Assembly: GCF_003332825.1 (NCBI RefSeq)
Contig: NZ_QIRF01000017.1
Coordinates: 29,431-93,430, forward strand
Direction: 5' to 3'
Length of the DNA: 64,000 nt
Source of the DNA: Dyella sp. C9
GTDB lineage: Bacteria; Pseudomonadota; Gammaproteobacteria; Xanthomonadales; Rhodanobacteraceae
The notes under the pieces are model-generated. The model searched no databases and had not been told where the DNA came from. It worked only from the letters and a program-made list of their open reading frames with translations. The translations under genes and the position numbers were made by a program. This document shows positions 24,036 to 32,149 of the stretch, in pieces; positions within the stretch are counted from its first letter, which is position 1, and every line of letters begins with the position of its first letter.

Positions 24036-25022
24036 ATGAAACTGGGTTCCCTGAAGGAAGGCGGTCGCGACGGTACGCTGATCGTGGTCAGCCGCGACTT
24101 GAGCAAGGCGGTCAAGGCCACCGGCATCGCCGCCACCATGCAGGCCGCGCTGGACGATTGGTCCAATGTCGCGCCGCGCCTCAATGCACTGTCCGAAGAA
24201 CTCAACGGCGGCACGGCGTCGGGCGCATTCGCACTGGACATGGCCGCACTGGCTTCGCCGCTGCCGCGTGCCTATGAATTCGTCGACGGCAGCGCCTACC
24301 TGCCGCACGTGGAGCGCGTGCGTCGCGCCCGCGGTGCCGAGGTGCCCGAGTCGTTCTACTCCGACCCGCTGATGTACCAGGCCACCAGCGCCGGCTTCCT
24401 TGGCCCGCGCGACCCGGTGGTGGTGCCCAGCGAAGACTACGGCATTGACCTCGAGGCCGAGGTGGTGGTAGTGACCGATGACGTGCCGATGGCGGTGACG
24501 CCCGCGCAGGCGGCCGAGCACATCCAGCTGGTCGGCTTGGTCAATGACGTCTCCCTGCGCGGCCTGATTCCGGCGGAGCTGGCCAAGGGTTTCGGCTTCC
24601 TGCAGTCCAAGCCGCGCTCGGCCCTGTCGCCCGTGCTGGTGACGCCGGATGAACTGCAGGACGCCTGGCAGGACGACAAGCTGCACCTGCCGATGCGCAC
24701 CTGGCTCAACGGCAAGTGGTTCGGCGAGGCCGAATGCGGCGTGGACATGCAGTTCAACTTCGCCCAGCTGGTGGCACATGCAGCCAAGACCCGGCCGCTG
24801 ACCGCCGGCACCATCGTGGGCTCCGGCACCATCGCCAACGAAGACACCAGCAAGGGCGCTTCCTGCCTGGCTGAGCAGCGCACGGTGGAAACCCTGCGTG
24901 ATGGCAAGCCGAGCACGCCGTTCCTGAAGTTCGGCGACACCCTGCGCATCGATGTCACCGACAAGACAGGTGCCTCGATCTTCGGCGCCATCGAGCAGGT
25001 CATCGCGCCGCTCAAAGCCTGA
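24036..25022 (+). CDS. fumarylacetoacetate hydrolase family protein (fumarylacetoacetase)
   Basis: 328 aa. Last step of tyrosine breakdown, releasing fumarate and acetoacetate. The sequence MKLGSLKEGGRDGTLIVVSRDL is typical of the short bacterial fumarylacetoacetase found next to hmgA. The metal site is around DYGIDLEAEVVVVTDDVP (about 145-162), with LVNDVSLRGL and VGSGTIANED later. The intermediate isomerase gene maiA is not adjacent but at 44745. The ATG at 24036 follows CTACTGGAGCAAAAC. Confidence 0.9.
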   Translation: MKLGSLKEGGRDGTLIVVSRDLSKAVKATGIAATMQAALDDWSNVAPRLNALSEELNGGTASGAFALDMAALASPLPRAYEFVDGSAYLPHVERVRRARGAEVPESFYSDPLMYQATSAGFLGPRDPVVVPSEDYGIDLEAEVVVVTDDVPMAVTPAQAAEHIQLVGLVNDVSLRGLIPAELAKGFGFLQSKPRSALSPVLVTPDELQDAWQDDKLHLPMRTWLNGKWFGEAECGVDMQFNFAQLVAHAAKTRPLTAGTIVGSGTIANEDTSKGASCLAEQRTVETLRDGKPSTPFLKFGDTLRIDVTDKTGASIFGAIEQVIAPLKA

Positions 25023-25074
25023 GCATCCCGAGCTCAAAACGCGGCAAGCCAGCACCGGTGGGCTTGTCGCGGGT

Positions 25075-25092
25075 GATGCGAATTGTCGCATC
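25075..25092. other. small inverted repeat between fah and hemN
   Basis: GATGCGA-ATTG-TCGCATC is a 7-bp perfect hairpin, 53 nt after the fah stop and directly before the FNR-type box of hemN. There is no T-run, so it could be a weak terminator or an additional protein site. Confidence 0.45.
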
Positions 25093-25095
25093 CAG

Positions 25096-25109
25096 CTGAT
25101 GGTCATCAA
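25096..25109 (+). promoter_or_regulatory. FNR/Anr-type box upstream of hemN
   Basis: CTGATGGTCATCAA matches the consensus TTGAT-N4-ATCAA at nine of ten positions. Its centre (25102.5) is 41.5 nt before 25144, and a -10-like GATACT lies at 25132-25137. This is the geometry of a class II FNR-activated promoter, and it places the transcript start at or next to the hemN ATG (25145). HemN is a known FNR/Anr target in other gammaproteobacteria. Confidence 0.7.
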
Positions 25110-25144
25110 CGGGGTGTGGGCGGCGGCCGACGATACTGCCGTCC

Positions 25145-26545
25145 ATGCCCAGCGACACCATCGTCCCCGAGTTCGATCCGGAACTCATCGCCCGTTACGA
25201 CACGGCGGGCCCGCGCTACACCAGCTATCCCACCGCACCGCAGTTCCATGAAGGGTTTGGCGAAGCGCAACTGAGGGCGGCGGCACGAGCCTCCAACGAA
25301 GAGCCCACATCCCGGCCGCTGTCGGTCTACGTGCATGTGCCGTTCTGCTTCAGTCCCTGCTTCTACTGTGGTTGCACGCGCATCATCACGCGTGACGTGA
25401 GCCGCGCCGACCGTTATCTGGGCCGTCTGCAGCAAGAGATCGCGCGCGTCGCGCCGTTGTTCGACCGCAACCGGCCGCTGTTGCAGCTGCACTTCGGCGG
25501 AGGTACTCCGAACTTTCTCGATGTGCCGCGCATGGCGACGGTGGTGGAGTCGTTGGCGCGTCACTTCAGCTACCGGCACGATGGCCCGCACGAGTACGGC
25601 ATCGAAATCGATCCGCGCTATGCCGATGGGCGCTACGTCAGCGACCTGGCCACGCTGGGCTTCAATCGCATGTCGGTGGGCATCCAGGATTTCGACCCGG
25701 CGGTGCAGGCCGCGGTCAATCGCATCCAGGGCGTGGAGCGGACCCGGGAAGTCATCGACGCAGCGCGTTCCTCGGGCTACGGCTCGGTGAGCGTCGATCT
25801 CATCTATGGCCTGCCACGGCAAACCCTTGGTGGCTTTGATCGCACGCTCGATCAGGTGATTGAGCTGGCACCCGATCGCATCGCCGTGTATGGCTACGCG
25901 CACCTGCCCCGGCTGTTCAAGGCGCAACAACAGATCGACGCCGGCGACCTGCCGGAGCCAGCCATGCGACTTGCCCTGTTCGGCAGGGCATTCCAGCGGC
26001 TGTGCGATGCCGGTTACGTCTACGTAGGCATGGATCATTTCGCTCGCGCCGACGACGAGCTGGCGACCGCGCAGCGACGAGGTACCTTGCAGCGCAATTT
26101 CCAGGGTTATTCCACCCATGGCGATTGCGACATCATCGGGCTGGGCGTGAGCGCCATCAGTCGCATCGGTGACAGTTACAGCCAGAACGCGCGCGACCTG
26201 CCCGGTTATGAGGCGGCCTTGGAACAGGGCCGTTTACCGGTCGTGCGCGGCATCCTGCTGGGGCGTGACGACATCATTCGTCGTGCCGTGATCAGCGAGC
26301 TCATGTGCCACGGCGAGCTCGACATGCCCGGCTTCAGTGAACGTCATCGGCTGGATTTCGCCGACGTGTTCGCTTCCGAGCTGGCACGCCTGCGCGAGCA
26401 CGCGACCGATGGCCTGGTCACGGTGGACGAGCAGACCATCCGCGTGACTTCGCGAGGCAGGCTGCTGCTGCGCAACGTCGCTATGTGCTTCGACGCTTAC
26501 CTCAACCAGCCGAATGAATCGGCCCGTTACTCGCGCACGATCTGA
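25145..26545 (+). CDS. hemN: oxygen-independent coproporphyrinogen III oxidase
   Basis: 466 aa. Radical SAM enzyme converting coproporphyrinogen III to protoporphyrinogen IX without oxygen. The cluster motif CxxxCxxC is C68, C72 and C75 (PFCFSPCFYCGC). Other HemN signatures are YTSYPTAPQF at the N-terminus, FGGGTPNFLD (about 117-126), RMSVGIQDFDPAVQ and LIYGLPRQT. Length fits HemN and not the shorter HemW. An FNR-type box lies at the activating distance. There is no Shine-Dalgarno before the ATG, which suggests a leaderless message. Anaerobic heme synthesis fits the neighbouring low-oxygen genes. Confidence 0.95.
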   Translation: MPSDTIVPEFDPELIARYDTAGPRYTSYPTAPQFHEGFGEAQLRAAARASNEEPTSRPLSVYVHVPFCFSPCFYCGCTRIITRDVSRADRYLGRLQQEIARVAPLFDRNRPLLQLHFGGGTPNFLDVPRMATVVESLARHFSYRHDGPHEYGIEIDPRYADGRYVSDLATLGFNRMSVGIQDFDPAVQAAVNRIQGVERTREVIDAARSSGYGSVSVDLIYGLPRQTLGGFDRTLDQVIELAPDRIAVYGYAHLPRLFKAQQQIDAGDLPEPAMRLALFGRAFQRLCDAGYVYVGMDHFARADDELATAQRRGTLQRNFQGYSTHGDCDIIGLGVSAISRIGDSYSQNARDLPGYEAALEQGRLPVVRGILLGRDDIIRRAVISELMCHGELDMPGFSERHRLDFADVFASELARLREHATDGLVTVDEQTIRVTSRGRLLLRNVAMCFDAYLNQPNESARYSRTI

Positions 26546-27020
26546 CCAGGGACTGGATGCACGGGGTGAGGCGACTTTTTGGGTGATGCCGTCGAGCGGA
26601 GGCATGGTCGACATGAACCGATCGCCGACGATATGCGCCCCCGGGCTTCCGACGGCTTCGCCCGCCGCCGTCGGCACGGACATGTGCAGGACTCACCAGG
26701 GTTGGACCTGGCGAGCTGGGCCTTGGTGTGCGGCCTGGCTGCGCGTGAGTGCCGTGTTGAGCCTTGCCAGGCCGGGCTACTAGCGGCCGGTCCAGCATCG
26801 CTGGCAGGCCTTGGTGCCTGTCCGTGAAAGCGGTGGTGCGCCCGGGCCTTTTTCGGCAACGGACGACCATCGCCGCTGCGCTGGGTCGGGTCAGCCAACG
26901 AGACTGCCGCGCTGCCTGGTGTAGCTCGCCGCATTTGCCTCAGGCTCTTGATCCGCATCAGGGCCGTGGCTGGGGAGGAACTCCAGACTTCCGTTTCCTC
27001 ATCATGTCCTTCGGAACCCC
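26546..27020. other. 475-nt intergenic region before fabA
   Basis: No reading frame here is convincing on either strand. It contains a stem-like segment near 26760-26815 and, toward the right end, the FNR-type box at 26948 and presumably the fabA promoter. The remainder may be remnant sequence; nothing else was recognised. Confidence 0.5.
26948..26961 (+). promoter_or_regulatory. FNR/Anr-type box upstream of fabA
   Basis: TTGATCCGCATCAG matches TTGAT-N4-ATCAA at nine of ten positions. With a start 41.5 nt downstream (about 26996), a weak -10 CAGACT (26984-26989) fits, leaving a leader of about 25 nt to the fabA ATG at 27021. Confidence 0.6.
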
Positions 27021-27536
27021 ATGACTCGCGCCACCTCGTTCGACCGCGAGCAGCTACTCGCTTGTGCCCGCGGCGAGCTGTTTGGTCCAGGCAATGCGCG
27101 CCTGCCATCGCCGCCCATGCTGATGTTCGATCGCATCACACACGTTGCGGCGGGTGATGGTGCGTTCGGCAAGGGATCATTGCGCGCAGAGCTGGATATT
27201 AGTCCGGGGCTCTGGTTCTTCGTCTGCCATTTCGACAGCGATCCGGTCATGCCCGGCTGTCTCGGATTGGATGCCCTGTGGCAGCTGAGCGGGTTCTTCC
27301 TGCCATGGCTCGGCTTGTCGGGGCGTGGCCGGGCACTGGGCGTCGGACAGGTCAAATTCTCGGGCCAGGTGCTGCCGACGGCCAAGCTGGTCAGCTATGA
27401 GGTCGATATCCGGCGCGTAATGCGCGGGCGCATGGCGCTAGTGGTGGCGGACGGCAAGGTCCTCGTCGATGGACGGCTGATCTACGTCGCCACCGACATG
27501 CGTGTCGGCCTGTTCCAGTCGACGGACGGTTTCTGA
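27021..27536 (+). CDS. fabA: 3-hydroxydecanoyl-ACP dehydratase/isomerase
   Basis: 171 aa. Dehydrates 3-hydroxydecanoyl-ACP and isomerises trans-2- to cis-3-decenoyl-ACP, the entry to oxygen-independent unsaturated fatty acids. Catalytic His70 (FFVCHFDSDPVMPGC) and Asp84 (LGLDALWQL) sit at the E. coli FabA positions, and PPMLMFDRI and GQVKFSGQV are present. The stop overlaps the fabB start (TGATG). An FNR-type box lies upstream, which would link membrane unsaturation to low oxygen. Whether this is the only fabA in the genome or a second, anaerobic copy cannot be seen. Confidence 0.95.
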   Translation: MTRATSFDREQLLACARGELFGPGNARLPSPPMLMFDRITHVAAGDGAFGKGSLRAELDISPGLWFFVCHFDSDPVMPGCLGLDALWQLSGFFLPWLGLSGRGRALGVGQVKFSGQVLPTAKLVSYEVDIRRVMRGRMALVVADGKVLVDGRLIYVATDMRVGLFQSTDGF

Positions 27537-28744
27537 TGCGTCGCGTGGTGGTCACGGGCGTTGGCCTGGTCTCATGCCTCGGACACGCGGCCGATACGGT
27601 GGCCCAGGCGTTGCGCGATCTGCGCAGTGGCATACGCGCCATTCCCGACTATGCCGCCCGTGGCTTGCGTAGCCAGGTGGCCGGTGTGCCGCAGATCGAC
27701 CTGGAGGCCCTGATCGATCGCAAGCTCCGTCGCTTCATGGGTGACGCTGCAGCCTACGCATATCTGGCCATGCGATCGGCCATGACCGACGCCGGGCTGC
27801 TGATGGAGCAGGTGAGCCATCCACGTACCGGCGTTATCGCCGGCTCCGGTGGCGGTTCGGCCCAGTGGCAGATCGAGACGGCGGACTTGCTGCGCGAGAA
27901 AGGGGTGCGCCGCGTCGGCGCTTTCATGGTGCCGCGGACCATGTGCTCCACCGTTTCAGCGACGCTGGCGACGGCCTTCGGTATCCTGGGCCTCAGCTAT
28001 TCGATTGCTGCGGCCTGTGCCACTTCAGCCCATTGCATCGGCGCGGCAGCCGACCTCATTCGTCACGGGGCGCAGGATGTGATGTTCGCCGGTGGTGGCG
28101 AGGAAGTGCATTGGGGCATGACGGCCCAGTTTGATGGCATGGGCGCGCTCTCGGCGCGAGACAATGACACCCCGGAGCGCGCGTCCCGCCCTTATGACGC
28201 CAACCGCGATGGCTTCGTGATAGGTGGCGGTGCGGGGATGCTGGTGCTGGAGGACTATGAGCACGCGCGCAAGCGCGGTGCCCACATTCATGCCGAATTG
28301 GTGGGTTATGGCGTGTCCTCGGATGGGGCGGACATGGTGGCTCCGTCCGGCGAGGGCGCCGTGCGATGCATGCGCATGGCGTTGGCAAACGTCGGGGCGC
28401 CGATCGACTACCTCAACACCCATGGCACCGCCACGCCGCTGGGCGATATCGTCGAACTGGCGGCGGTGCGCGAGGTGTTTGGGCGGGAAGTGCCCCCCTT
28501 GTCCTCGACCAAGGCCTTGACCGGACACTCCCTGGGCGCGGCCAGCGTGCACGAGGCCATCTATAGCTTGCTGATGCTCCGCGATGGATTCATGGCCGGC
28601 TCTGCGCACATCGAACAATTGGACCCGAGAGCCGAGGGTTTCCCCATTCTGCGCGATACACGCGAAGCGCGCCTGCGCACGGTGATGTCCAACAGTTTCG
28701 GTTTTGGCGGCACCAATGCCAGCCTGGTCTTTGCCAGAGCCTAG
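27536..28744 (+). CDS. fabB: beta-ketoacyl-ACP synthase I
   Basis: 402 aa. Elongates the cis-3-decenoyl-ACP made by FabA. The Cys-His-His triad is Cys161 (SIAAACATSAHCIG), His296 (NTHGTATPLGD) and His331 (TKALTGHSLGAAS). It ends with SNSFGFGGTNASLVF, the thiolase-fold C-terminal signature. FabB rather than FabF is inferred from the fabA coupling and the CATSAHCIG/STKALTGHSLGA context. Translationally coupled to fabA. Confidence 0.94.
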   Translation: MRRVVVTGVGLVSCLGHAADTVAQALRDLRSGIRAIPDYAARGLRSQVAGVPQIDLEALIDRKLRRFMGDAAAYAYLAMRSAMTDAGLLMEQVSHPRTGVIAGSGGGSAQWQIETADLLREKGVRRVGAFMVPRTMCSTVSATLATAFGILGLSYSIAAACATSAHCIGAAADLIRHGAQDVMFAGGGEEVHWGMTAQFDGMGALSARDNDTPERASRPYDANRDGFVIGGGAGMLVLEDYEHARKRGAHIHAELVGYGVSSDGADMVAPSGEGAVRCMRMALANVGAPIDYLNTHGTATPLGDIVELAAVREVFGREVPPLSSTKALTGHSLGAASVHEAIYSLLMLRDGFMAGSAHIEQLDPRAEGFPILRDTREARLRTVMSNSFGFGGTNASLVFARA

Positions 28745-28900
28745 GTCATCATGACTCCACCGGCGGCAACTGCACGATGTCGATTGCCCGAGGAGCGTCG
28801 CGTGGACGTGTTGCACACAGCTTCGACATCCGGGCGAGTAACACAGAGCGGCGATCGTTCCCGGCGCAGGTGGCCGAAGTCATAAGGAGGATTCGGACCC
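28745..28900. other. 156-nt gap between fabB and the small Cys-motif gene
   Basis: No terminator and no FNR-type box were seen. A very strong ribosome site (ATAAGGAGGATT) stands before the next gene, so co-transcription with fabAB is plausible. Confidence 0.4.
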
Positions 28901-29209
28901 ATGGTCGACTATATCCAGGCCTGGCAATGCATCGGTTGCGGCAAGATCGAGGCGCCGCAGCCGTGTATTGGCGTATGCAGCGAGCGCAAGGTCCTCATGG
29001 TGGGCAAGGGCGATTACGAGCACGCCCAGGATCAGATCGCCGCCCTGCATGCCCGGCTTGCCAAGGCCTGCAGCATGCTGCAGCGTTTCGCCCTGGCCAA
29101 GCCACATGAGGGGCAGTGGGAGCGCTCATGGCTCGCGCTGCAGGCACAGGTGCGGGAAGTGCTGGCTACGCTGGATACCGCCGCGACGGACGGCCGATCG
29201 TCACCCTGA
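28901..29209 (+). CDS. small conserved protein with CxxC...CxxxC motif, unknown function
   Basis: 102 aa. The N-terminus MVDYIQAWQCIGCGKIEAPQ continues to PCIGVCSERK, giving C10, C13, C22 and C26. This looks like a rubredoxin-knuckle-like or zinc-ribbon metal site. The rest (about 40-95) is helical, with repeated Gln/Ala/Leu heptads (HAQDQIAALHARLAKACSMLQRF). The strong Shine-Dalgarno AAGGAGG 11 nt before the ATG supports it. I recall similar short proteins beside oxygen-limited metabolism genes in beta- and gammaproteobacteria, but cannot name a function. It lies at the 3' side of fabAB and is convergent with the TyrA-like gene. Confidence 0.75.
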   Translation: MVDYIQAWQCIGCGKIEAPQPCIGVCSERKVLMVGKGDYEHAQDQIAALHARLAKACSMLQRFALAKPHEGQWERSWLALQAQVREVLATLDTAATDGRSSP

Positions 29210-29246
29210 TGCGGAGCGCCATGGGTAGGCAACCTCGCCGGTGTGT

Positions 29247-30011
29247 TCAGCCGGGGAAGCCAGGAATCGACAATGTCCGGCCCTCATCGATCGAAAGACG
29301 ATGGTGAATTAGGGCAAGCTGGTCCAGCAGGGCGGCGCGAGCTTCGGCAGCATGGGGGTTCTCGCGTTGGATTGCAGCAAACAGGTGGCCGGCATCGCCA
29401 CGGACCGCGGCGAGCATGTTGGCCAGTCCGAGAAACGACGGTGGCGCCATCGACAGGTCTTCGCCGATACCAAGGTCAACCAGGGCCTTGGCAATGAAGA
29501 AGGCCAGCGCGTGGGTGTACGCCATGGCACGATCATGACTGGGCGCATCGCATTCGATCACTTCGCAATGTATCGACTGGAGCAGCGAACGCGCCTGCTC
29601 AGCCGCAAGGGGATGTCGAGAACTGGCGCAAAGCACGACGCGCAACGGTTGTTCGTTACGTTCAAGGCTGAGTGGGCCGAACAGCGGATGCGTGCCGACG
29701 TGGGCAATCTCCGCGCCAAGCAGTTCGTCCATGAGTCGGCAGGGTTCCTCTTTGACGCTGCCCACATCGATGACGGTTTGTCCTGCGCGCAGGCAGGGAC
29801 GTAGTTCTTGCAGCGCGGATGCCAGGCGTGGCACGGGCATGGCGAGAACGATCCAGTCGGCGCCGTCCACCACCTTGGTCATGGTCGTGCGTGCCCAGGC
29901 CGGGGGAACCTCGGCCTTCGGGTCGAACACGGCGATGTCATGGCCGGCCGCATGCAGAAGCTGGGCAAACGCCTTGCCGAAGCGGCCGTAGCCGAGCAGG
30001 GCGATGGGCAT
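29247..30011 (-). CDS. TyrA-like prephenate dehydrogenase family protein
   Basis: 254 aa. Rossmann motif LLGYGRFGKAFAQLL (5-19), DWIVLAMPVP (52-61) and the substrate loop HVGTHPLFGPLS (104-115) with His108, as in prephenate/arogenate dehydrogenases that make the tyrosine precursor 4-hydroxyphenylpyruvate. The C-terminal helical domain contains HDRAMAYTHALAFFIAKALVDLG. It lacks an ACT or chorismate mutase domain and is shorter than most TyrA (about 290-370). The PLP decarboxylase gene ends 32 nt upstream, so the two form an operon. It may be a secondary, non-housekeeping TyrA or a related NAD(P) dehydrogenase. Confidence 0.8.
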   Translation of the reverse strand: MPIALLGYGRFGKAFAQLLHAAGHDIAVFDPKAEVPPAWARTTMTKVVDGADWIVLAMPVPRLASALQELRPCLRAGQTVIDVGSVKEEPCRLMDELLGAEIAHVGTHPLFGPLSLERNEQPLRVVLCASSRHPLAAEQARSLLQSIHCEVIECDAPSHDRAMAYTHALAFFIAKALVDLGIGEDLSMAPPSFLGLANMLAAVRGDAGHLFAAIQRENPHAAEARAALLDQLALIHHRLSIDEGRTLSIPGFPG

Positions 30012-30043
30012 GTCAACTCCTCGAAGCGCAGTAAGGGATGAGC

Positions 30044-32002
30044 CTAGGCTGCATCGACGGAAGGAAGCTTGGCTCTCAGCGCGAGGACCTGTTCCTTCAG
30101 GAACTGGAAATAGCGATCGATGTAACTGACGTCATTTTCGCTGTCCAGCAGGTACGGATTCATCAGCGTATGACGAAGGATAAGCAACCGGTCGGCGGGG
30201 GCATTTTCACCCAGCGAGGCCATGCACAGGCCAAGGGACGAGAGTACGCGTTGTGTTTCCGCGGCGCCTAGCAAGGCTGGTTGCAGGCTGGTCTTGGAGC
30301 CGAAGAAATCCCGCGTCTGAAGTGGTCTCGACAGATCGCAACGCTGCATGTCATGCAGAGCGCGCACGAACCAGTTCGCCTGGCTGACCTCGGTATTCCC
30401 CCATGGATTAAGCGCCAGTCCGACGAGATTGCTGTCCGGCTCGAACGGGACCGCAACGCGGGCCAGGCCTTCCATGTCGATGGCGAATCGACGGGCCGCG
30501 TTGCGGAAGGCCTCCGCGGCATGGATCGTCGTGCTGACCAGGCGTCCGAAATGTTGGTGTTCCAGTGGCAGCACCCGATGGGCCACATAGGCCGCCGCGG
30601 CGTTGGCCCCTGGTTTGGAACCTTCCGGCGTGAACTGGCCGAGATCGCGATAACGCGCCATATAGCCTTCCGCATCTTGCTCGTCGAAGACGTAGTCGGC
30701 TGGCTCTGCCAGCAGGGGCATGGCGCGATGATCCCGGCAGACGAAGGCCCCGATGCCGTAGGGAAGGTAGCCGAGCTTGTGCGGATCGACGGTGATGGAA
30801 TCGGTTTCACCCAGTGCCGCGAAAGCGGCATACACCTCGGGTGAAGGGAAGTGCTCGAACTCGGCGGCGATCTCGGAATGCGTGCGCAGGCTACCGTCTG
30901 CGTTGCGGAACAGTGCAGCCAGATAGCCACCCCAGGCGGCATCCACGTGCACACTGAAATCAAGGCCTTCCGTACGCGCCTGCAAGCGTGCGGCCACTAC
31001 CTCGTGCACGGGATCGATGGTGCCGTACTCCGTGCTGCCCAGTACGGCGACGCACATCAGGACAGGGCGATGTTGCTCCGCACATCGCGCGAGCACTTCA
31101 TGCAGCGCGTCACCATCGAGGCGCATGCCGCGCACAGGAAGCAATCGAAGTTGATCCCGGCCCAGGCCCAGCAGCTTCAGTCCCTTGCTCCACGAGTAAT
31201 GCGCCGTGATCGGAGCGAGCACCAGCGGAGCCCGAAGCGCGCCGTGGGCGGAAAAGAAGGCGGCCAGTCCGCGTCGCTCGACGCGTTCCGCTTCGACCCG
31301 TAGGCGCCAGTCCTCGGCGATGCCCGGCGCTTGGTCGTCCAGCCAGCATTGCCAGCGCTCCCGCAAGGCGATGACCTGCTGGGCTGGGAGATTGAATGCC
31401 TGCCAGTCATCTTCCGGCAGGTCGAGTTCGGGGACGCGTGCCGCCCGCAGGGCCACCGGGAATGACTTGAGCGCCAATGCCAGCCGTAGCGCCTGATAGT
31501 TGGCCAGGGTACCGCCCGACGTAAGATGCCCGAAGGCGCAGTCGGGCCGGCCAGGGTCATCGGGATAGCCGAGCATGCGGGCCAGCTGCAGGCCGACCTT
31601 CAGCTCCAGCTCGACGGTGACTGGCGCCGCCTCTTCACAGACGTTGTTGGGGTTGTAGGGCAGGGCCAGCATCTGTGCAGCCAGACCCGGCAGCAGCAGG
31701 TCGGATGCCATGTGGCCCACGTAGCGCGGACTGTGGAAAGGCACTGACTTCTTCAGCGCTGCGGAAAGCTGGTGAAGCTCGCGCCTCGTGCGCGCCTCGA
31801 ACGCCCGGTAGTCCGGGTGATGCGTCGCCGCGGTACTGATGGCCGGCGGATCCTCGGGGTGGAAATTGCGCCGCCAGTAAACGTGGTCACGCAGAAATTC
31901 GACCAGGAACTTTTCGAGCAGCGTGTCGTTTTCCCCGTAGGGTCCAAGAAAACAGGCATCCAGGAAGTGATCGCGTGGTGCTGACATGGGCAGGCGGGCC
32001 AT
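30044..32002 (-). CDS. large PLP-dependent decarboxylase (group II, tyrosine decarboxylase-like)
   Basis: 652 aa from the ATG at 32002 (an ATG at 31987 is also possible; a TTG extension to 32032 is unlikely). Fold type I PLP enzyme: FGHLTSGGTLANYQALRLAL (about 158-177), HVDAAWGGYLAAL (about 352-364) with the cofactor Asp, and DPHKLGYLPYG with the Schiff-base Lys at about 409. The length is well above the usual 450-520 of aromatic decarboxylases and like the long (about 620 aa) tyrosine decarboxylases. The downstream TyrA-like gene suggests an aromatic substrate, but this is inference. A degenerate FNR-type box lies upstream. Confidence 0.85.
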   Translation of the reverse strand: MARLPMSAPRDHFLDACFLGPYGENDTLLEKFLVEFLRDHVYWRRNFHPEDPPAISTAATHHPDYRAFEARTRRELHQLSAALKKSVPFHSPRYVGHMASDLLLPGLAAQMLALPYNPNNVCEEAAPVTVELELKVGLQLARMLGYPDDPGRPDCAFGHLTSGGTLANYQALRLALALKSFPVALRAARVPELDLPEDDWQAFNLPAQQVIALRERWQCWLDDQAPGIAEDWRLRVEAERVERRGLAAFFSAHGALRAPLVLAPITAHYSWSKGLKLLGLGRDQLRLLPVRGMRLDGDALHEVLARCAEQHRPVLMCVAVLGSTEYGTIDPVHEVVAARLQARTEGLDFSVHVDAAWGGYLAALFRNADGSLRTHSEIAAEFEHFPSPEVYAAFAALGETDSITVDPHKLGYLPYGIGAFVCRDHRAMPLLAEPADYVFDEQDAEGYMARYRDLGQFTPEGSKPGANAAAAYVAHRVLPLEHQHFGRLVSTTIHAAEAFRNAARRFAIDMEGLARVAVPFEPDSNLVGLALNPWGNTEVSQANWFVRALHDMQRCDLSRPLQTRDFFGSKTSLQPALLGAAETQRVLSSLGLCMASLGENAPADRLLILRHTLMNPYLLDSENDVSYIDRYFQFLKEQVLALRAKLPSVDAA

Positions 32003-32048
32003 GGAGGGTGCGGACCTGCGGATGATGGGCAACGGCGTTGGCCATGGC

Positions 32049-32062
32049 GGTGATATAGGTCA
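32049..32062 (-). promoter_or_regulatory. degenerate FNR-type site upstream of the PLP decarboxylase
   Basis: GTGATATAGGTCAG matches TTGAT-N4-ATCAA at seven of ten positions (core TGAT-N4-GTCA). A start 41.5 nt away on the minus strand (about 32014) fits a -10-like CATCAT (32022-32027) and the ATG at 32002. Weak by itself; listed because of the three better sites nearby. Confidence 0.3.
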
Positions 32063-32149
32063 GCGCGGCACATCGCCTGAGGATGTGGGCATCGTCTTTC
32101 TTGCTGGCGCCATGTTCTACTTATAGGCCCCATCCTAAAGAGGTGTCCC

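Noticed and set aside
26527..27108. Possible minus-strand gene in the region before fabA
   Set aside because: Low-complexity Arg/Ser/Pro translation, overlaps the fabA start, no signature.
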